A DNA stretch of 64,000 nucleotides from Pelagibius sp050330205 (GTDB taxonomy: Bacteria > Pseudomonadota > Alphaproteobacteria > Kiloniellales > Kiloniellaceae): NCBI GenBank assembly GCA_050330205.1, contig JBHJOA010000005.1:1-64000 (forward strand). Direction: 5' to 3'. Shown here one piece after another: positions 1 to 10,404 of this stretch. The notes beneath the pieces are model-generated. The model worked only from the letters and a program-made list of their open reading frames with translations. It did no database searches and had not been told where the DNA came from. The position numbers and the translations under genes are program-made. Numbering within the stretch: position 1 is the first letter of the stretch; each line of letters starts with the position of its first letter.

Positions 1-1422
1 CACCGCCGGCAGGCGCGGCGGCGCGGGTGCGCCGGGCTCGGCCGCGACCATCAGCGGCGGCGGCGCCTTGGCGGCGATCTGCGGCAGATCGGCCGCGCCG
101 GTCTCCGGCGCCAGCACGCCGACGCGGCGCGGCAGGCGCCAGGTCAGGCTGTCGAAGCTCTGGCAGGAGCCGCAGTTGGCGCTCCAGCGCGTGGCGACGG
201 CACCGCAGGCGCCGCAGACCCAGGCGGGATCGGGCGGCGCCGCGGCGGCGCGCTCCAGCCAGCGGCGGGCGGCGGCGGCATCCTTGCGCTCAGCCTCCTC
301 GAGACGCGCCATCAGGCGGCAGACCTGCGCGCGCGGCGGATCCTCGCCCTCCAGGGTCACCAGGTGGCTCAGGTGGCGGCGCACCTCGCCCCAGAGGCCG
401 GCCTCGAGGTTGGCCTCGGCAAGCGTCAGCAGACTCTCCCGGTGATCGGGATTGAGGGCCGCCAGCCTGGTGAAGCGCTTCACCTGCTCGAGCGGCTTGG
501 CGTCTGGCGCCGCCCGGCGGTAAAGCGCCGCCAGTTCGGCGCTCGGCGTGCGCGGCCAGGATCGCTCGACCACCTTGGCGGCCTCGCGCCAGGCCTTGCG
601 CTCGACGGCGAGGCGCGCGTGCAGCAGCGCTGCGGCGAGGAAATCGGGATCGCCGCGATCGGCCAGGCGGGCCTCGGCGAGAGCTTCCTCCTCGCGACCC
701 TCGGCGAGCGCGCGCTCGGCCTTGGCGAGCGTGATGACGGCGTCCTTGTGCCCGGCCTCGGACTTGCCGATGGCCTTGATCTTCACCGCCTGCTTGAGGG
801 CCGCCGCGGCGCCGTCGAGATCGCCGCTGCGCTGGCTCAGTTCGAAAAGGTTGGTCACCACCCAGGGGGTCTTCGGCCTGAGGTCGTGGGCCTGGCGCAC
901 ATAGCCGAGGGCGCGCGCGTGGTCGCCCTCGCGCAATGCCTGCATCAGCAGGCCGCGCAAGCCGAGAAACCGCGTCTCCGGCTTTTCCAGCATGGCGTTG
1001 AAGTATTTCTCCGCCGCCCGCTCGTCGCCGTTCAGCTGTGCCGCCTGGGCCGACAGCAGCAGGGTGATCGGCGGATCCTCCAGCAGGTCGTCGGCGCGGC
1101 GCGCCCAGCGCGCGGCCTCCTGCGCGTCGCCGGCGGCGACCGCCACCATGCCCTGGCTGAGCGCCTTGTAGCCGCGCTTGCGCCGGCTCGCCGCCATGGC
1201 GCGGCCGATGCGCCCCGGCGTGCCGAGAACGGCGCGGATCACCCGGTAGATCACGATCACGGCGACGGCGAAGGCGAGCACCGCCAGCACCAGCATGCCG
1301 ATCGACGGCTCCAGCCGGTAGCCGAGCCACTCGATGGTCGCCCGGCCCGGGTTGTGGGCGAGCCAGTAGGCGGCGAGAACGGCGGCGGCGGCGAGAACCG
1401 CGAAGACGATGGCGCGGCGCAT
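1..1422 (-). CDS. hemY: HemY-type haem operon membrane protein (partial, C-terminus beyond window)
   Basis: The frame is open from its ATG to the window edge (474 codons), so the C-terminus is missing. Proteins of this family sit in the inner membrane and are encoded with haem biosynthesis genes in Proteobacteria; their precise biochemical role is unsettled. Two hydrophobic segments (about residues 5-22 and 42-62) are followed by a helical, TPR-like region. Near the visible end, two cysteine pairs (WVCGAC and NCGSC) form a zinc-ribbon-like knuckle that I know from alphaproteobacterial HemY. The ATG shares a base with the TAA of the upstream mic60-like gene (TAATG), so translation is probably coupled. 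It should not be confused with the unrelated protoporphyrinogen oxidase also called HemY in Bacillus. Confidence 0.85.
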   Translation of the reverse strand, partial: MRRAIVFAVLAAAAVLAAYWLAHNPGRATIEWLGYRLEPSIGMLVLAVLAFAVAVIVIYRVIRAVLGTPGRIGRAMAASRRKRGYKALSQGMVAVAAGDAQEAARWARRADDLLEDPPITLLLSAQAAQLNGDERAAEKYFNAMLEKPETRFLGLRGLLMQALREGDHARALGYVRQAHDLRPKTPWVVTNLFELSQRSGDLDGAAAALKQAVKIKAIGKSEAGHKDAVITLAKAERALAEGREEEALAEARLADRGDPDFLAAALLHARLAVERKAWREAAKVVERSWPRTPSAELAALYRRAAPDAKPLEQVKRFTRLAALNPDHRESLLTLAEANLEAGLWGEVRRHLSHLVTLEGEDPPRAQVCRLMARLEEAERKDAAAARRWLERAAAAPPDPAWVCGACGAVATRWSANCGSCQSFDSLTWRLPRRVGVLAPETGAADLPQIAAKAPPPLMVAAEPGAPAPPRLPAV

Positions 1423-2987
1423 TAGGGGCCGATCATCGAGGTGAAGCGCTCCGACACCAAGGTGCCGAGCCGGCTGACCGCGCCGTCCGCCGCCAGGCGC
1501 GCCTCGGCGTCGCGGCGCCAGCTGGCCGCGGCCTCGGCGGCGGCGCCGTCCAGACCGTCGAGTTCGGCGAGCGCGCCGGCGAGATCGCCGGCGTTCAGCT
1601 TCACCTCCGCGCGCGCGGCGACGGCCGAGGGGGTACTGCCTTCGACATGGCCGACGGGGCGCAGGTTCACCGCCTCGGAGAGGCGCCGCAGTACGCCGGA
1701 CGACCAGCCCTCGCCCTCGGCCCCCGCCTCGATGGCGACAAGGCGGCGCGCGACCTCGGGGAAGGCCGCCTGGAGATCGCGCAGGCTCGGCAGCCCGACC
1801 GAGGCGCGGCGTTCCAGCGGCTCGACGATGGCGCCGAGCGCGGGGTCGTCGCCGGCGAGGTTCTTCAGCATGGCGAGCGGTTCGGCGTAGGGGCCCGATC
1901 CCCGCAGGGCGTCGCGCAGCTGCAGGGCCGCCAGCAGCAACAGGGTCTCGCGGCCGCCGGGCCTCGCATCACGCGCCGCCTCGGCGGCATCGAGGTCGGC
2001 CTCCGCCGCGGCGAGCCGCGCTGAGAGTTCGGACTGCGCGTCCAGCAGTTCGTCGAGGCGGGTGACGGCGCTGCTGAGGCGCTCGGTAACCTCGGCCGAG
2101 GGCTGGCCGGCAACGTTGCGCAGCGACGACACCTCCTGCTCCAGCGCGGCGATGCGGTCGACGATGCGCGCCTGCTGCGCGCCGAGGGACTCCAGCGCCG
2201 CGCGGGTCTGCGGATCCTGCCCGGCGCCCTGGGACAGCGCCGACTCCAGGGTCGACAGCCGTTCATTCATGGAGGACAGCGCCTCCGTGCTGTCCGGCGG
2301 CAGGTTCCCCTGCAGCTCGCCGAGCCGCGCGTCGAGGTCGGACAGCCGGGCGGCGACAGCATCGATCTGACCGTCGACGGCGCCATCCGCAGCAGGCGCC
2401 CAGTAAGGCCGGGTATAGACAGTGGCGCCGGCAACGAGGGCGGCGAGCACCACGCCGGCCACCAGTCCGGGCAGGAACGCCCCGGCGCGGCGCGGCGCCG
2501 ACTCACCGGCCGGCCGGCCGGGCTTGCGGGACGCGGCGCCGGTCGCCGAAGCGGCAGAGGTCCGCGACGCCTCGCCGGGCTTGCTGCCCGCCTTTTCCGC
2601 CGCTTTCTCGGCCGCCTTGTCCGCTGCCTTCTCTCCCGCCGCTTTATCTCCCGCGGCGGCGTCCTGCGTGGTCTTGCCTTCGATCACCTGTCCCTCGATC
2701 GTTTGCGGCTGTGTCGCGGCCGCGTCGCCGGCGGAGGCGCGCAGCACCTCCGGGTCGATCGCGATGTCGTGCTGGCGGGCGGCGGCACGGATCTGGTCGT
2801 GCCGGTTGGCGGGAATGGCGCTGCGCTCCTTCCAGCCCTGCACCGTCGAGACGGCGAGTCCGAGCGTCTTGGCCATCGGGCGAATGCCGCCGAAAGCCTC
2901 GATGATGGCCAGCGCCGGCGCCTCGGGCGCGCCATCGGCGCCTTGCCCGGTTCTGCCGTCGCCGCCTTGTCCTTCGGATTCCGTCAT
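1422..2987 (-). CDS. Mic60/mitofilin-like inner-membrane protein with N-terminal HTH-like domain
   Basis: 521 residues. Alphaproteobacterial Mic60 homologues are encoded between hemD and hemY and shape inner membranes and envelope contacts; position and architecture match. Residues 26-75 form a compact helix-turn-helix-like segment (contains GGIRPMAKTLGLAVSTVQGW). Next come an Ala/Lys-rich low-complexity stretch (about 105-165), one membrane helix (about 171-191), a long coiled coil (about 200-330), and a C-terminal helical region with the mitofilin pattern. The frame is open further upstream to 3293, but that part reads as Arg-rich shadow translation overlapping hemD, so the ATG beginning MTESEGQGG was chosen. 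The 112-bp spacer to hemD holds three copies of TACGCC (3002, 3055, 3067). The HTH-like part would be cytoplasmic and the coiled coil periplasmic. Confidence 0.8.
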   Translation of the reverse strand: MTESEGQGGDGRTGQGADGAPEAPALAIIEAFGGIRPMAKTLGLAVSTVQGWKERSAIPANRHDQIRAAARQHDIAIDPEVLRASAGDAAATQPQTIEGQVIEGKTTQDAAAGDKAAGEKAADKAAEKAAEKAGSKPGEASRTSAASATGAASRKPGRPAGESAPRRAGAFLPGLVAGVVLAALVAGATVYTRPYWAPAADGAVDGQIDAVAARLSDLDARLGELQGNLPPDSTEALSSMNERLSTLESALSQGAGQDPQTRAALESLGAQQARIVDRIAALEQEVSSLRNVAGQPSAEVTERLSSAVTRLDELLDAQSELSARLAAAEADLDAAEAARDARPGGRETLLLLAALQLRDALRGSGPYAEPLAMLKNLAGDDPALGAIVEPLERRASVGLPSLRDLQAAFPEVARRLVAIEAGAEGEGWSSGVLRRLSEAVNLRPVGHVEGSTPSAVAARAEVKLNAGDLAGALAELDGLDGAAAEAAASWRRDAEARLAADGAVSRLGTLVSERFTSMIGP

Positions 2988-3099
2988 GTTGCCCGGCCGG
3001 ATACGCCCCTCATCTGCCCCTTGCCCTTGGCGGCTGTCTGGCCGCCGGTGTTCGTACGCCCCTTTGTACGCCTCCGGCCCGTACGTTGCAGCGCAAAAA

Positions 3100-3837
3100 T
3101 CACGCTTTCCGCGTGCCCGCCGCGGCAATGTCCTCCAGGGCCGCCAGCAGCGCCGCCTGGTCGGGCCGCGCGGCGACCGCCACCTGCCGCCACGGCAGGC
3201 CGGAAAGTGCCGCCGCCACCGCCGGACTGAGGCAGAGCGCGACGGCCCGCCGGCAGGCCGGCACCACCGCCGCCGCCTCGGCCAAACTAACAAAGGCGGC
3301 CGCGGTACGGGGCGAGAAAAATGTGGCCACGTCGATCAACCCCTCATTGAATGCCCGGCGAACCTCGGCAGAGAGGGCGCGCAACGGCACGGCGTTGTAG
3401 AGCACCGCCCGCAGCACCGTGAAACCTTCGCCGGCCAGGGCGCCCTGCAGGTCGCCGGCCGGCCGGGCGGCGGCGGGGTGCAGCAGCGGGCCGGCGGCCG
3501 AGTCGAGTCGCCGTCTTACCAACGCGGCCAGGTCTTCGACGTTCCCGGCGGCCGAGACGACGGCGTGGAAGCCGAGGTCGCGGGCCACCGCCGCGCTGGC
3601 GTCGCCCACCGCGTAGACCGGCAGGTCGCGGCGCGCATCGAGCCGCGCGAAGGCGCGCGCCCCGTTGGCGCTGGTGACCAGCAGGGCCTGGGCACGCTCG
3701 TGGCCCTGCGGCCAGTCGACGGAGTCGCGCGGCACGATGGTGAGCATCGGCTCGACCAGCGCCGCATGGCCGCGAGATTCGAGTGCGGCCACCAGGTCGG
3801 CGGCATCCTCGCGGGGCCGGGTCACCAGGACGCGCAT
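3100..3837 (-). CDS. hemD: Uroporphyrinogen-III synthase
   Basis: 245 residues, the usual size. It closes and inverts ring D of hydroxymethylbilane to give uroporphyrinogen III in tetrapyrrole synthesis. The N-terminus MRVLVTRPREDA is the standard HemD opening, and the two-domain alternating helix/strand pattern runs to the end. HemD sequences are poorly conserved, so the call leans on this N-terminus and on the position directly after hemC (13-bp gap, same strand). The frame extends upstream to 3966 inside hemC, but the ATG just downstream of the hemC stop is the sensible start. Second gene of the hemC-hemD-mic60-hemY operon. Confidence 0.9.
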   Translation of the reverse strand: MRVLVTRPREDAADLVAALESRGHAALVEPMLTIVPRDSVDWPQGHERAQALLVTSANGARAFARLDARRDLPVYAVGDASAAVARDLGFHAVVSAAGNVEDLAALVRRRLDSAAGPLLHPAAARPAGDLQGALAGEGFTVLRAVLYNAVPLRALSAEVRRAFNEGLIDVATFFSPRTAAAFVSLAEAAAVVPACRRAVALCLSPAVAAALSGLPWRQVAVAARPDQAALLAALEDIAAAGTRKA

Positions 3838-3850
3838 CGGATTCCGGCCG

Positions 3851-4801
3851 TCACGGCGCGGTGATGGCGGCCAGGAAGGCGGGGCCGGCGGCCGCCTGCA
3901 GCCGCTCGCCGAGGCGCCGGCCCAGCGCTTGCGCCTCGCTGGTCGGGCCTTCGACCGCGTCGGCATGCAGCCGGCTGCCGTCCGGCAGGGCGACGAGGCC
4001 CCGCAGCCGCAGGCGCGCGCCGCCGTCGAAGAGTTCCGCGAGGCCGGCGATGGGTGTCTTGCAGGAGCCGTCGAGCTGCGCCAGCAGGGCGCGCTCGGCG
4101 CCGACGCGGGTCATCGTCTCGGCGCAGGCGATGGCGTCCAGCCTTGCGCGCGTCGTCGTATCGTCGCCGCGGATTTCCAGGCCGATGGCGCCCTGGCCCA
4201 CCGCCGGCAGCATCTCCTCCGGCGCCAGCGCGGCGGTGATCCGCTCGGCCTCGCCGAGGCGCTTGAGGCCGGCCACCGCCAGCAGCGTGGCGTCGACCTC
4301 GCCCTCCGCCAGCTTGCGCAGGCGCGTCGCCACGTTGCCGCGGATGTTCACGACCTTCAGGTCCGGACGGCGCGCCAGGATCTGGGCCTGGCGGCGCAGC
4401 GAGGCGGTGCCGACCACGGCGCCCTGCGGCAGGTCGGCGATCCGGGTGCCGTGCGGCGAGAAGAAGGCGTCGCGCGGGTCCTCGCGCGGCAGCAGGTGGT
4501 CCACCGTCAGCCCCGCCGGCAACCAGGTCGGCACGTCCTTCATGGAATGCACCGCGGCGTCGATCTCGCCGGCGATGAGGGCCTCCTCGATCTCCTTGGT
4601 GAAGAGGCCCTTGCCGCCGATCTCCGAGAGGGCGCGGTCCTGGATGCGGTCGCCGGTGGTCTTGATGACGACGACGGCGACGGCACCCTCGGCCGCCAGG
4701 TCGGGGTGCGCGGCGCCGAGGCGGCGGCGCACCTCCTCGGCCTGGGCCAGGGCCAGCGGCGAGCCCCGGGTGCCGAGGCGCAGAAGCGGTCTTGCGTTCA
4801 T
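3851..4801 (-). CDS. hemC: Porphobilinogen deaminase (hydroxymethylbilane synthase)
   Basis: 316 residues. It polymerises four porphobilinogens into hydroxymethylbilane in the cytoplasm. The N-terminal RLGTRGSPLALAQA motif is present. The catalytic aspartate is in HSMKDVPT (D89), and the cysteine carrying the dipyrromethane cofactor is C247 in LDGSCKTPIAG. Arginine motifs that bind the growing chain (TASLRRQAQ, NIRGNVATRLRK) are intact. First gene of the haem operon, divergent from tsaD with 101 bp between the two starts, where the promoters for both directions must lie. Confidence 0.97.
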   Translation of the reverse strand: MNARPLLRLGTRGSPLALAQAEEVRRRLGAAHPDLAAEGAVAVVVIKTTGDRIQDRALSEIGGKGLFTKEIEEALIAGEIDAAVHSMKDVPTWLPAGLTVDHLLPREDPRDAFFSPHGTRIADLPQGAVVGTASLRRQAQILARRPDLKVVNIRGNVATRLRKLAEGEVDATLLAVAGLKRLGEAERITAALAPEEMLPAVGQGAIGLEIRGDDTTTRARLDAIACAETMTRVGAERALLAQLDGSCKTPIAGLAELFDGGARLRLRGLVALPDGSRLHADAVEGPTSEAQALGRRLGERLQAAAGPAFLAAITAP

Positions 4802-4902
4802 GGCGCCTAGGATTAGAGCAAGCGCGGCGGGATTAAAACCGTCGCGGCGGGAGCGTCGCCAGGCGTAGCCATTTCCGCGGCGAACGCGTAAGGTCCGCCG
4901 CC

Positions 4903-6027
4903 ATGACGACCCCGACGAAGAGCCTCACGGTCCCCCATAACTTGGTGGTCTTGGGCATCGAGACCTCCTGCGACGAGACCGCCGCCGCGGTGGTGCGCGG
5001 CGACCGAACGATTCTGGCGAACCGCGTGCTGTCGCAGCTGGACGAACATCGCCCCTACGGCGGCGTGGTGCCGGAGATCGCCGCGCGCAGCCACCTCGAC
5101 CACATCGACCGCCTGGTGGAGGAGGCCATGGCCGAGGCCGGCCTCGACTTCGCCGAGCTGGACGGCGTCGCCGCGACCGCCGGGCCGGGCCTCATCGGCG
5201 GCGTCTTCGTCGGCGTGATGACGGCCAAGGCCATCGCGCTGGCCTGGCAGCTGCCGTTCCTGGCGGTGAACCACCTGGAGGGCCACGCCCTGACGGCCCG
5301 CCTCAGCGACCGCCTCGACTTTCCCTACCTGCTGCTGCTGGTCTCCGGCGGCCACTGCCAGTTGCTGGCGGTGGAAGGGGTCGGCCGCTACCGCCGGCTG
5401 GGCGGCACCATCGACGACGCGGTGGGCGAGGCCTTCGACAAGACCGCCAAGCTGCTCGGCCTCGGCTATCCCGGCGGCCCGGCGGTGGAGCGGGAAGCCG
5501 CCGCCGGCGACCCGCGCGCATTCGACCTGCCGCGCCCAATGCTTGGGCGCCCGGGCCTCGACTTTTCCTTCTCCGGCCTCAAGACCGCCGTGCGCCACGC
5601 CGCGGAGAAGGCGGGCATCCTGGCGGACGGCGGTGTGAGTGCCGGCGACCCGCAGGCCCGCGCCGATCTCGCCGCCGCCTTCCAGGCCGCCGTCGGCGAC
5701 GTGCTGGCCGAGCGCTGCGCCAAGGCGCTGGAGGTCTTCGCCGACGACTATGGCCGGCCCGGCCCACTCGTAGTGGCCGGCGGCGTCGCCGCCAACCGCA
5801 GCCTGCGCGCCCGCCTGGAAACGGTCGCCGCCGCGGCCGGCACACGGCTGGTCGCCCCGCCGCCGGCGCTCTGCACCGACAACGCGGCGATGATCGCCTG
5901 GGCCGGCCTTGAGCGCCTCGCCCTCGGCCTCACCGACCCGCTCGACTTCGCGGCGCGCCCGCGCTGGCCGCTGGAAAGCCTCGCCCAGAAGAGCCCTGCT
6001 GCGGCCGGCCCGGCCGCCGATGGCTGA
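4903..6027 (+). CDS. tsaD: tRNA N6-threonylcarbamoyladenosine transferase TsaD
   Basis: 374 residues. Transfers the threonylcarbamoyl group to A37 of ANN-decoding tRNAs, acting with TsaB and TsaE (not in this window). The kinase/Hsp70-like fold opens with LGIETSCDETAAAVV. The metal-binding histidines are in NHLEGH (H124, H128), and SGGHCQL and GGVAANRSLR are the nucleotide-binding motifs. The divergent arrangement with hemC is common in Alphaproteobacteria. The last 8 bases overlap the start of gpsA. Confidence 0.97.
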   Translation: MTTPTKSLTVPHNLVVLGIETSCDETAAAVVRGDRTILANRVLSQLDEHRPYGGVVPEIAARSHLDHIDRLVEEAMAEAGLDFAELDGVAATAGPGLIGGVFVGVMTAKAIALAWQLPFLAVNHLEGHALTARLSDRLDFPYLLLLVSGGHCQLLAVEGVGRYRRLGGTIDDAVGEAFDKTAKLLGLGYPGGPAVEREAAAGDPRAFDLPRPMLGRPGLDFSFSGLKTAVRHAAEKAGILADGGVSAGDPQARADLAAAFQAAVGDVLAERCAKALEVFADDYGRPGPLVVAGGVAANRSLRARLETVAAAAGTRLVAPPPALCTDNAAMIAWAGLERLALGLTDPLDFAARPRWPLESLAQKSPAAAGPAADG

Positions 6028-7030
6028 CCCCTTCGCCCGTCTCGGCGTGGTCGGTGCCGGCGCCTGGGGTTCGGCGCTGGCCAGCCTCTGCAGCCGGGCC
6101 GGCAGGGAGGTCGTGCTCTGGGGCCGCGACCGGCGCCTCGTCGAGGCCGTCAACGCCCGCCACGAGAACCCGGGCTACCTGCCGGGCATCGCCCTCGATC
6201 CCGCCTTGCGGGCGACGACGCGGCCGGAGGACCTGGCCGCGGCCGAGGCCTGCCTGCTGGCGGTGCCGGCACAGGCGCTACGCCCGGTGGCCGCCTCCCT
6301 GAACGAGACGATCGGCGCCGCGGTGCCGGTGGTGCTCTGCGCCAAGGGCATCGAGGCGGTCAGCGGCCTGCTGATGACGGAGGTCGCCGGGGAGGTCCTG
6401 CCCGGCCGGCCGCAGGCGGTGCTGTCGGGGCCGACCTTCGCCGCCGAGGTGGCGCGCGGCCTGCCGACGGCGGTCACCCTGGCCTGCGCCGATGCGGCGC
6501 TCGGCGCGCGGCTGGTCGACACCCTCGGCACCCGCAGCTTCCGGCCCTACCTCTCCGACGACCCGATCGGCGCGGAGATCGCCGGCGCGGTGAAGAACGT
6601 GCTGGCCATCGCCTGCGGCATCGTCGCCGGGCGGCGGCTCGGCGACAACGCGCGCGCCGCCCTGGTGACCCGCGGCCTCGCCGAGATGTCGCGCCTGGTG
6701 TTGGCGCGCGGCGGCAAGGCGGAAACCCTGATGGGACTCGCCGGCCTCGGCGACCTGACCCTGACCTGCACCGCCACGCAGTCGCGCAACTACAGCCTGG
6801 GGGTGGCGCTCGGCGAGGGCCAGAGCCTGGAGGCCGCCCTGGCCGCCGCGCGCGGCGTCGTAGAGGGGCGGTTCTCGGCCGCCGCCACCGTCGCCATGGC
6901 CGAGGGCCTCGATGTCGAGATGCCGATCTGCGCGGCGGTCGACGCGGTGGTCAACCGCGGCGCCGACCTGGAGCGCAGCATCGCCGGCCTGCTCAGCCGG
7001 CCTTTCAAGGCCGAGGGCTTTTCGGCATAG
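6020..7030 (+). CDS. gpsA: Glycerol-3-phosphate dehydrogenase [NAD(P)+]
   Basis: 336 residues. Reduces dihydroxyacetone phosphate to sn-glycerol-3-phosphate for phospholipid synthesis. The Rossmann motif GVVGAGAWGSALA starts at residue 9; the catalytic-lysine segment is AGAVKNVLAIACGI, and GLGDLTLTCT is also diagnostic. The longer frame from 5909 reads through tsaD and is not used. The ATG (MADPFARLG) overlaps the tsaD stop by 8 bp, so the two genes are co-transcribed. Confidence 0.97.
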   Translation: MADPFARLGVVGAGAWGSALASLCSRAGREVVLWGRDRRLVEAVNARHENPGYLPGIALDPALRATTRPEDLAAAEACLLAVPAQALRPVAASLNETIGAAVPVVLCAKGIEAVSGLLMTEVAGEVLPGRPQAVLSGPTFAAEVARGLPTAVTLACADAALGARLVDTLGTRSFRPYLSDDPIGAEIAGAVKNVLAIACGIVAGRRLGDNARAALVTRGLAEMSRLVLARGGKAETLMGLAGLGDLTLTCTATQSRNYSLGVALGEGQSLEAALAAARGVVEGRFSAAATVAMAEGLDVEMPICAAVDAVVNRGADLERSIAGLLSRPFKAEGFSA

Positions 7031-7124
7031 TGGCGCCGCCGTCGCCATGGCGCGCCGGGTCTCACAGGTACAATAGCAAAGCAGCATCGCGTCAATCAGC
7101 ATCGCCTTGCGGGGAGCACAGCCG

Positions 7125-7403
7125 ATGAACTTCGCCCTCTACTGCGTCGACAAGGCCGGCCACGGTCACATCAGGACGGAGAACCGTCCGGCGCACCTCG
7201 ATTACCTGAAGGGGCAGGTCGACCGCCTGCTCATCGCCGGCCCGCTGCTGGCCGACGACGGCGCCACTGTGGCTGGCAGCCTGCTGGTGATCGAGGCGGA
7301 GGACCGCGCCGGCGCCGAGGCTTTCGCCGCCGGCGATCCCTATGCCAAGGCAGGGCTCTTCGAGAGCGTCACCATAAAGGCCTTCAAGAAGGTGTTGCCG
7401 TAA
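7125..7403 (+). CDS. YciI-like protein
   Basis: 92 residues, a single YciI-like ferredoxin-fold domain. It begins MNFALYCVDKAG and contains RPAHLDYLKG, the conserved His-Asp region of the family, then LLIAGPLLADDG and AGLFESVTIKAFKKV. YciI proteins are small cytoplasmic homodimers; physiological roles are mostly unknown. A GGGGAG ribosome-binding site lies 8 bp before the ATG, which favours it over an in-frame TTG 18 bp upstream. The EVE-domain gene follows after one base, so the two are an operon; this pair next to gpsA is common in Alphaproteobacteria. Confidence 0.88.
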   Translation: MNFALYCVDKAGHGHIRTENRPAHLDYLKGQVDRLLIAGPLLADDGATVAGSLLVIEAEDRAGAEAFAAGDPYAKAGLFESVTIKAFKKVLP

Positions 7404-7404
7404 C

Positions 7405-7821
7405 ATGGCCTACTGGCTGATGAAGTCGGAGCCCGGCAGCTGGTCGTGGGACGACCAGGTGAAGGCGAAGGTGACCGGGTGGGACGGCGTGCGCAACCAC
7501 CAGGCCGCCAACAACATGAAGGCGATGGCGATCGGCGACCTCGCCTTCTTCTATCACTCGGTGAACGAGAAGCAGATCGTCGGCATCGTCGAGGTGGTGA
7601 AGCTCTACCACCCCGACCCGAGCGACCCCAGCGGGCGCTTCGGCATGGTCGGCGTGAAGGCCGTGAAGCCCTTCGTCGAGCCGGTCACCCTGGCGCAGAT
7701 CAAGGCCGAACCGCGGCTGCAGGACCTCGCGCTGGTGCGCCAGTCCAGGCTCTCCGTGCTGCCGGTCAGCCGGGAGGAGTGGGCCCTGATCTGCAAGATG
7801 GGCCGGACCCCCAGCAAGTAA
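7405..7821 (+). CDS. EVE domain-containing protein
   Basis: 138 residues, one complete EVE domain (PUA-like fold). It begins MAYWLMKSEPGSWSWDD and has GVRNHQAANNMKAM, the conserved region that lines the modified-base pocket, then DLAFFYHS and IVGIVEVV. EVE domains are thought to recognise modified nucleotides in DNA or RNA; no substrate is known for this free-standing housekeeping type. It follows the YciI gene by one base and precedes the Rieske gene by 9 bp. Confidence 0.92.
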   Translation: MAYWLMKSEPGSWSWDDQVKAKVTGWDGVRNHQAANNMKAMAIGDLAFFYHSVNEKQIVGIVEVVKLYHPDPSDPSGRFGMVGVKAVKPFVEPVTLAQIKAEPRLQDLALVRQSRLSVLPVSREEWALICKMGRTPSK

Positions 7822-7830
7822 GGCCGCCGC

Positions 7831-8223
7831 GTGAGCCATCCCCTGGCCGGCACCCCGCTCTGCCGCCTGGCGGAGATCCCCGACGGCGAGGGCCGCGGCT
7901 TCACCATCGGCGAGGGCGCCGGGGAGCTCGCCCTCTTCGTGGTGCGCGAGGGCGCAACCGCCTACGCCTACCTGAACGCCTGCCCCCACCTCGGCACGCC
8001 GCTCGACTGGGGCGGCTTCGACGGCGAGGGCAGCTTCGTCAGCGCCGACAGCGGCAACATCCTCTGCGCCACCCACGGCGCCGAATTCCGCTTCGCCGAC
8101 GGCTTCTGCCTGGCCGGTCCCTGCGCCGGGGCCAGCCTCCAGCCGGTCCGGCTCGACCGCGACCCCGACGGCCTGCTGCGCTTCGCGGGCCTGGCGGCGG
8201 CGGTTCCCGGCAGCGGCGGGTAA
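7831..8223 (+). CDS. Rieske [2Fe-2S] domain protein
   Basis: 130 residues with GTG as the likely start. A stand-alone Rieske ferredoxin: the cluster ligands are C51 and H53 in CPHLG and C79 and H82 in CATHG. There is no export signal or membrane helix, so it is cytoplasmic. Such small Rieske proteins serve as electron carriers or redox sensors; no partner oxygenase is nearby. It is probably co-transcribed with the YciI and EVE genes. The electron acceptor cannot be inferred. Confidence 0.9.
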   Translation: MSHPLAGTPLCRLAEIPDGEGRGFTIGEGAGELALFVVREGATAYAYLNACPHLGTPLDWGGFDGEGSFVSADSGNILCATHGAEFRFADGFCLAGPCAGASLQPVRLDRDPDGLLRFAGLAAAVPGSGG

Positions 8224-8337
8224 GGCCTTGTTTTAAAGGATGCGAGCGGAAATAATCCGCCGAGCAGAGTGAGAAGGCGGCAGTAGGGCAGCAGGCCGCC
8301 CGGTCCTAAGGAACTCTTGAGGGAGGTCGGTCGATCC

Positions 8338-10281
<1,944 letters not shown>

Positions 10282-10309
10282 GTTGCAAGGCACGAATACC
10301 ATCGAAAGG

Positions 10310-10347
10310 AGCCGGCCCTTCGCACGAAGTGGCCGGCTTCTTTTTTT
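10310..10347 (+). terminator. Rho-independent terminator of acsA
   Basis: AGCCGGCC (10310-10317) pairs with GGCCGGCT (10331-10338). The stem continues through an inner CTTCG/CGAAG pairing and is followed by a run of T to 10347. It lies 28 bp after the acsA stop. Confidence 0.93.
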
Positions 10348-10404
10348 ACAGTCACCCGTGCGACACTTTGTTCGGTCGCTGCACGGCCTCTGCCAGCGTG
10401 GCGG

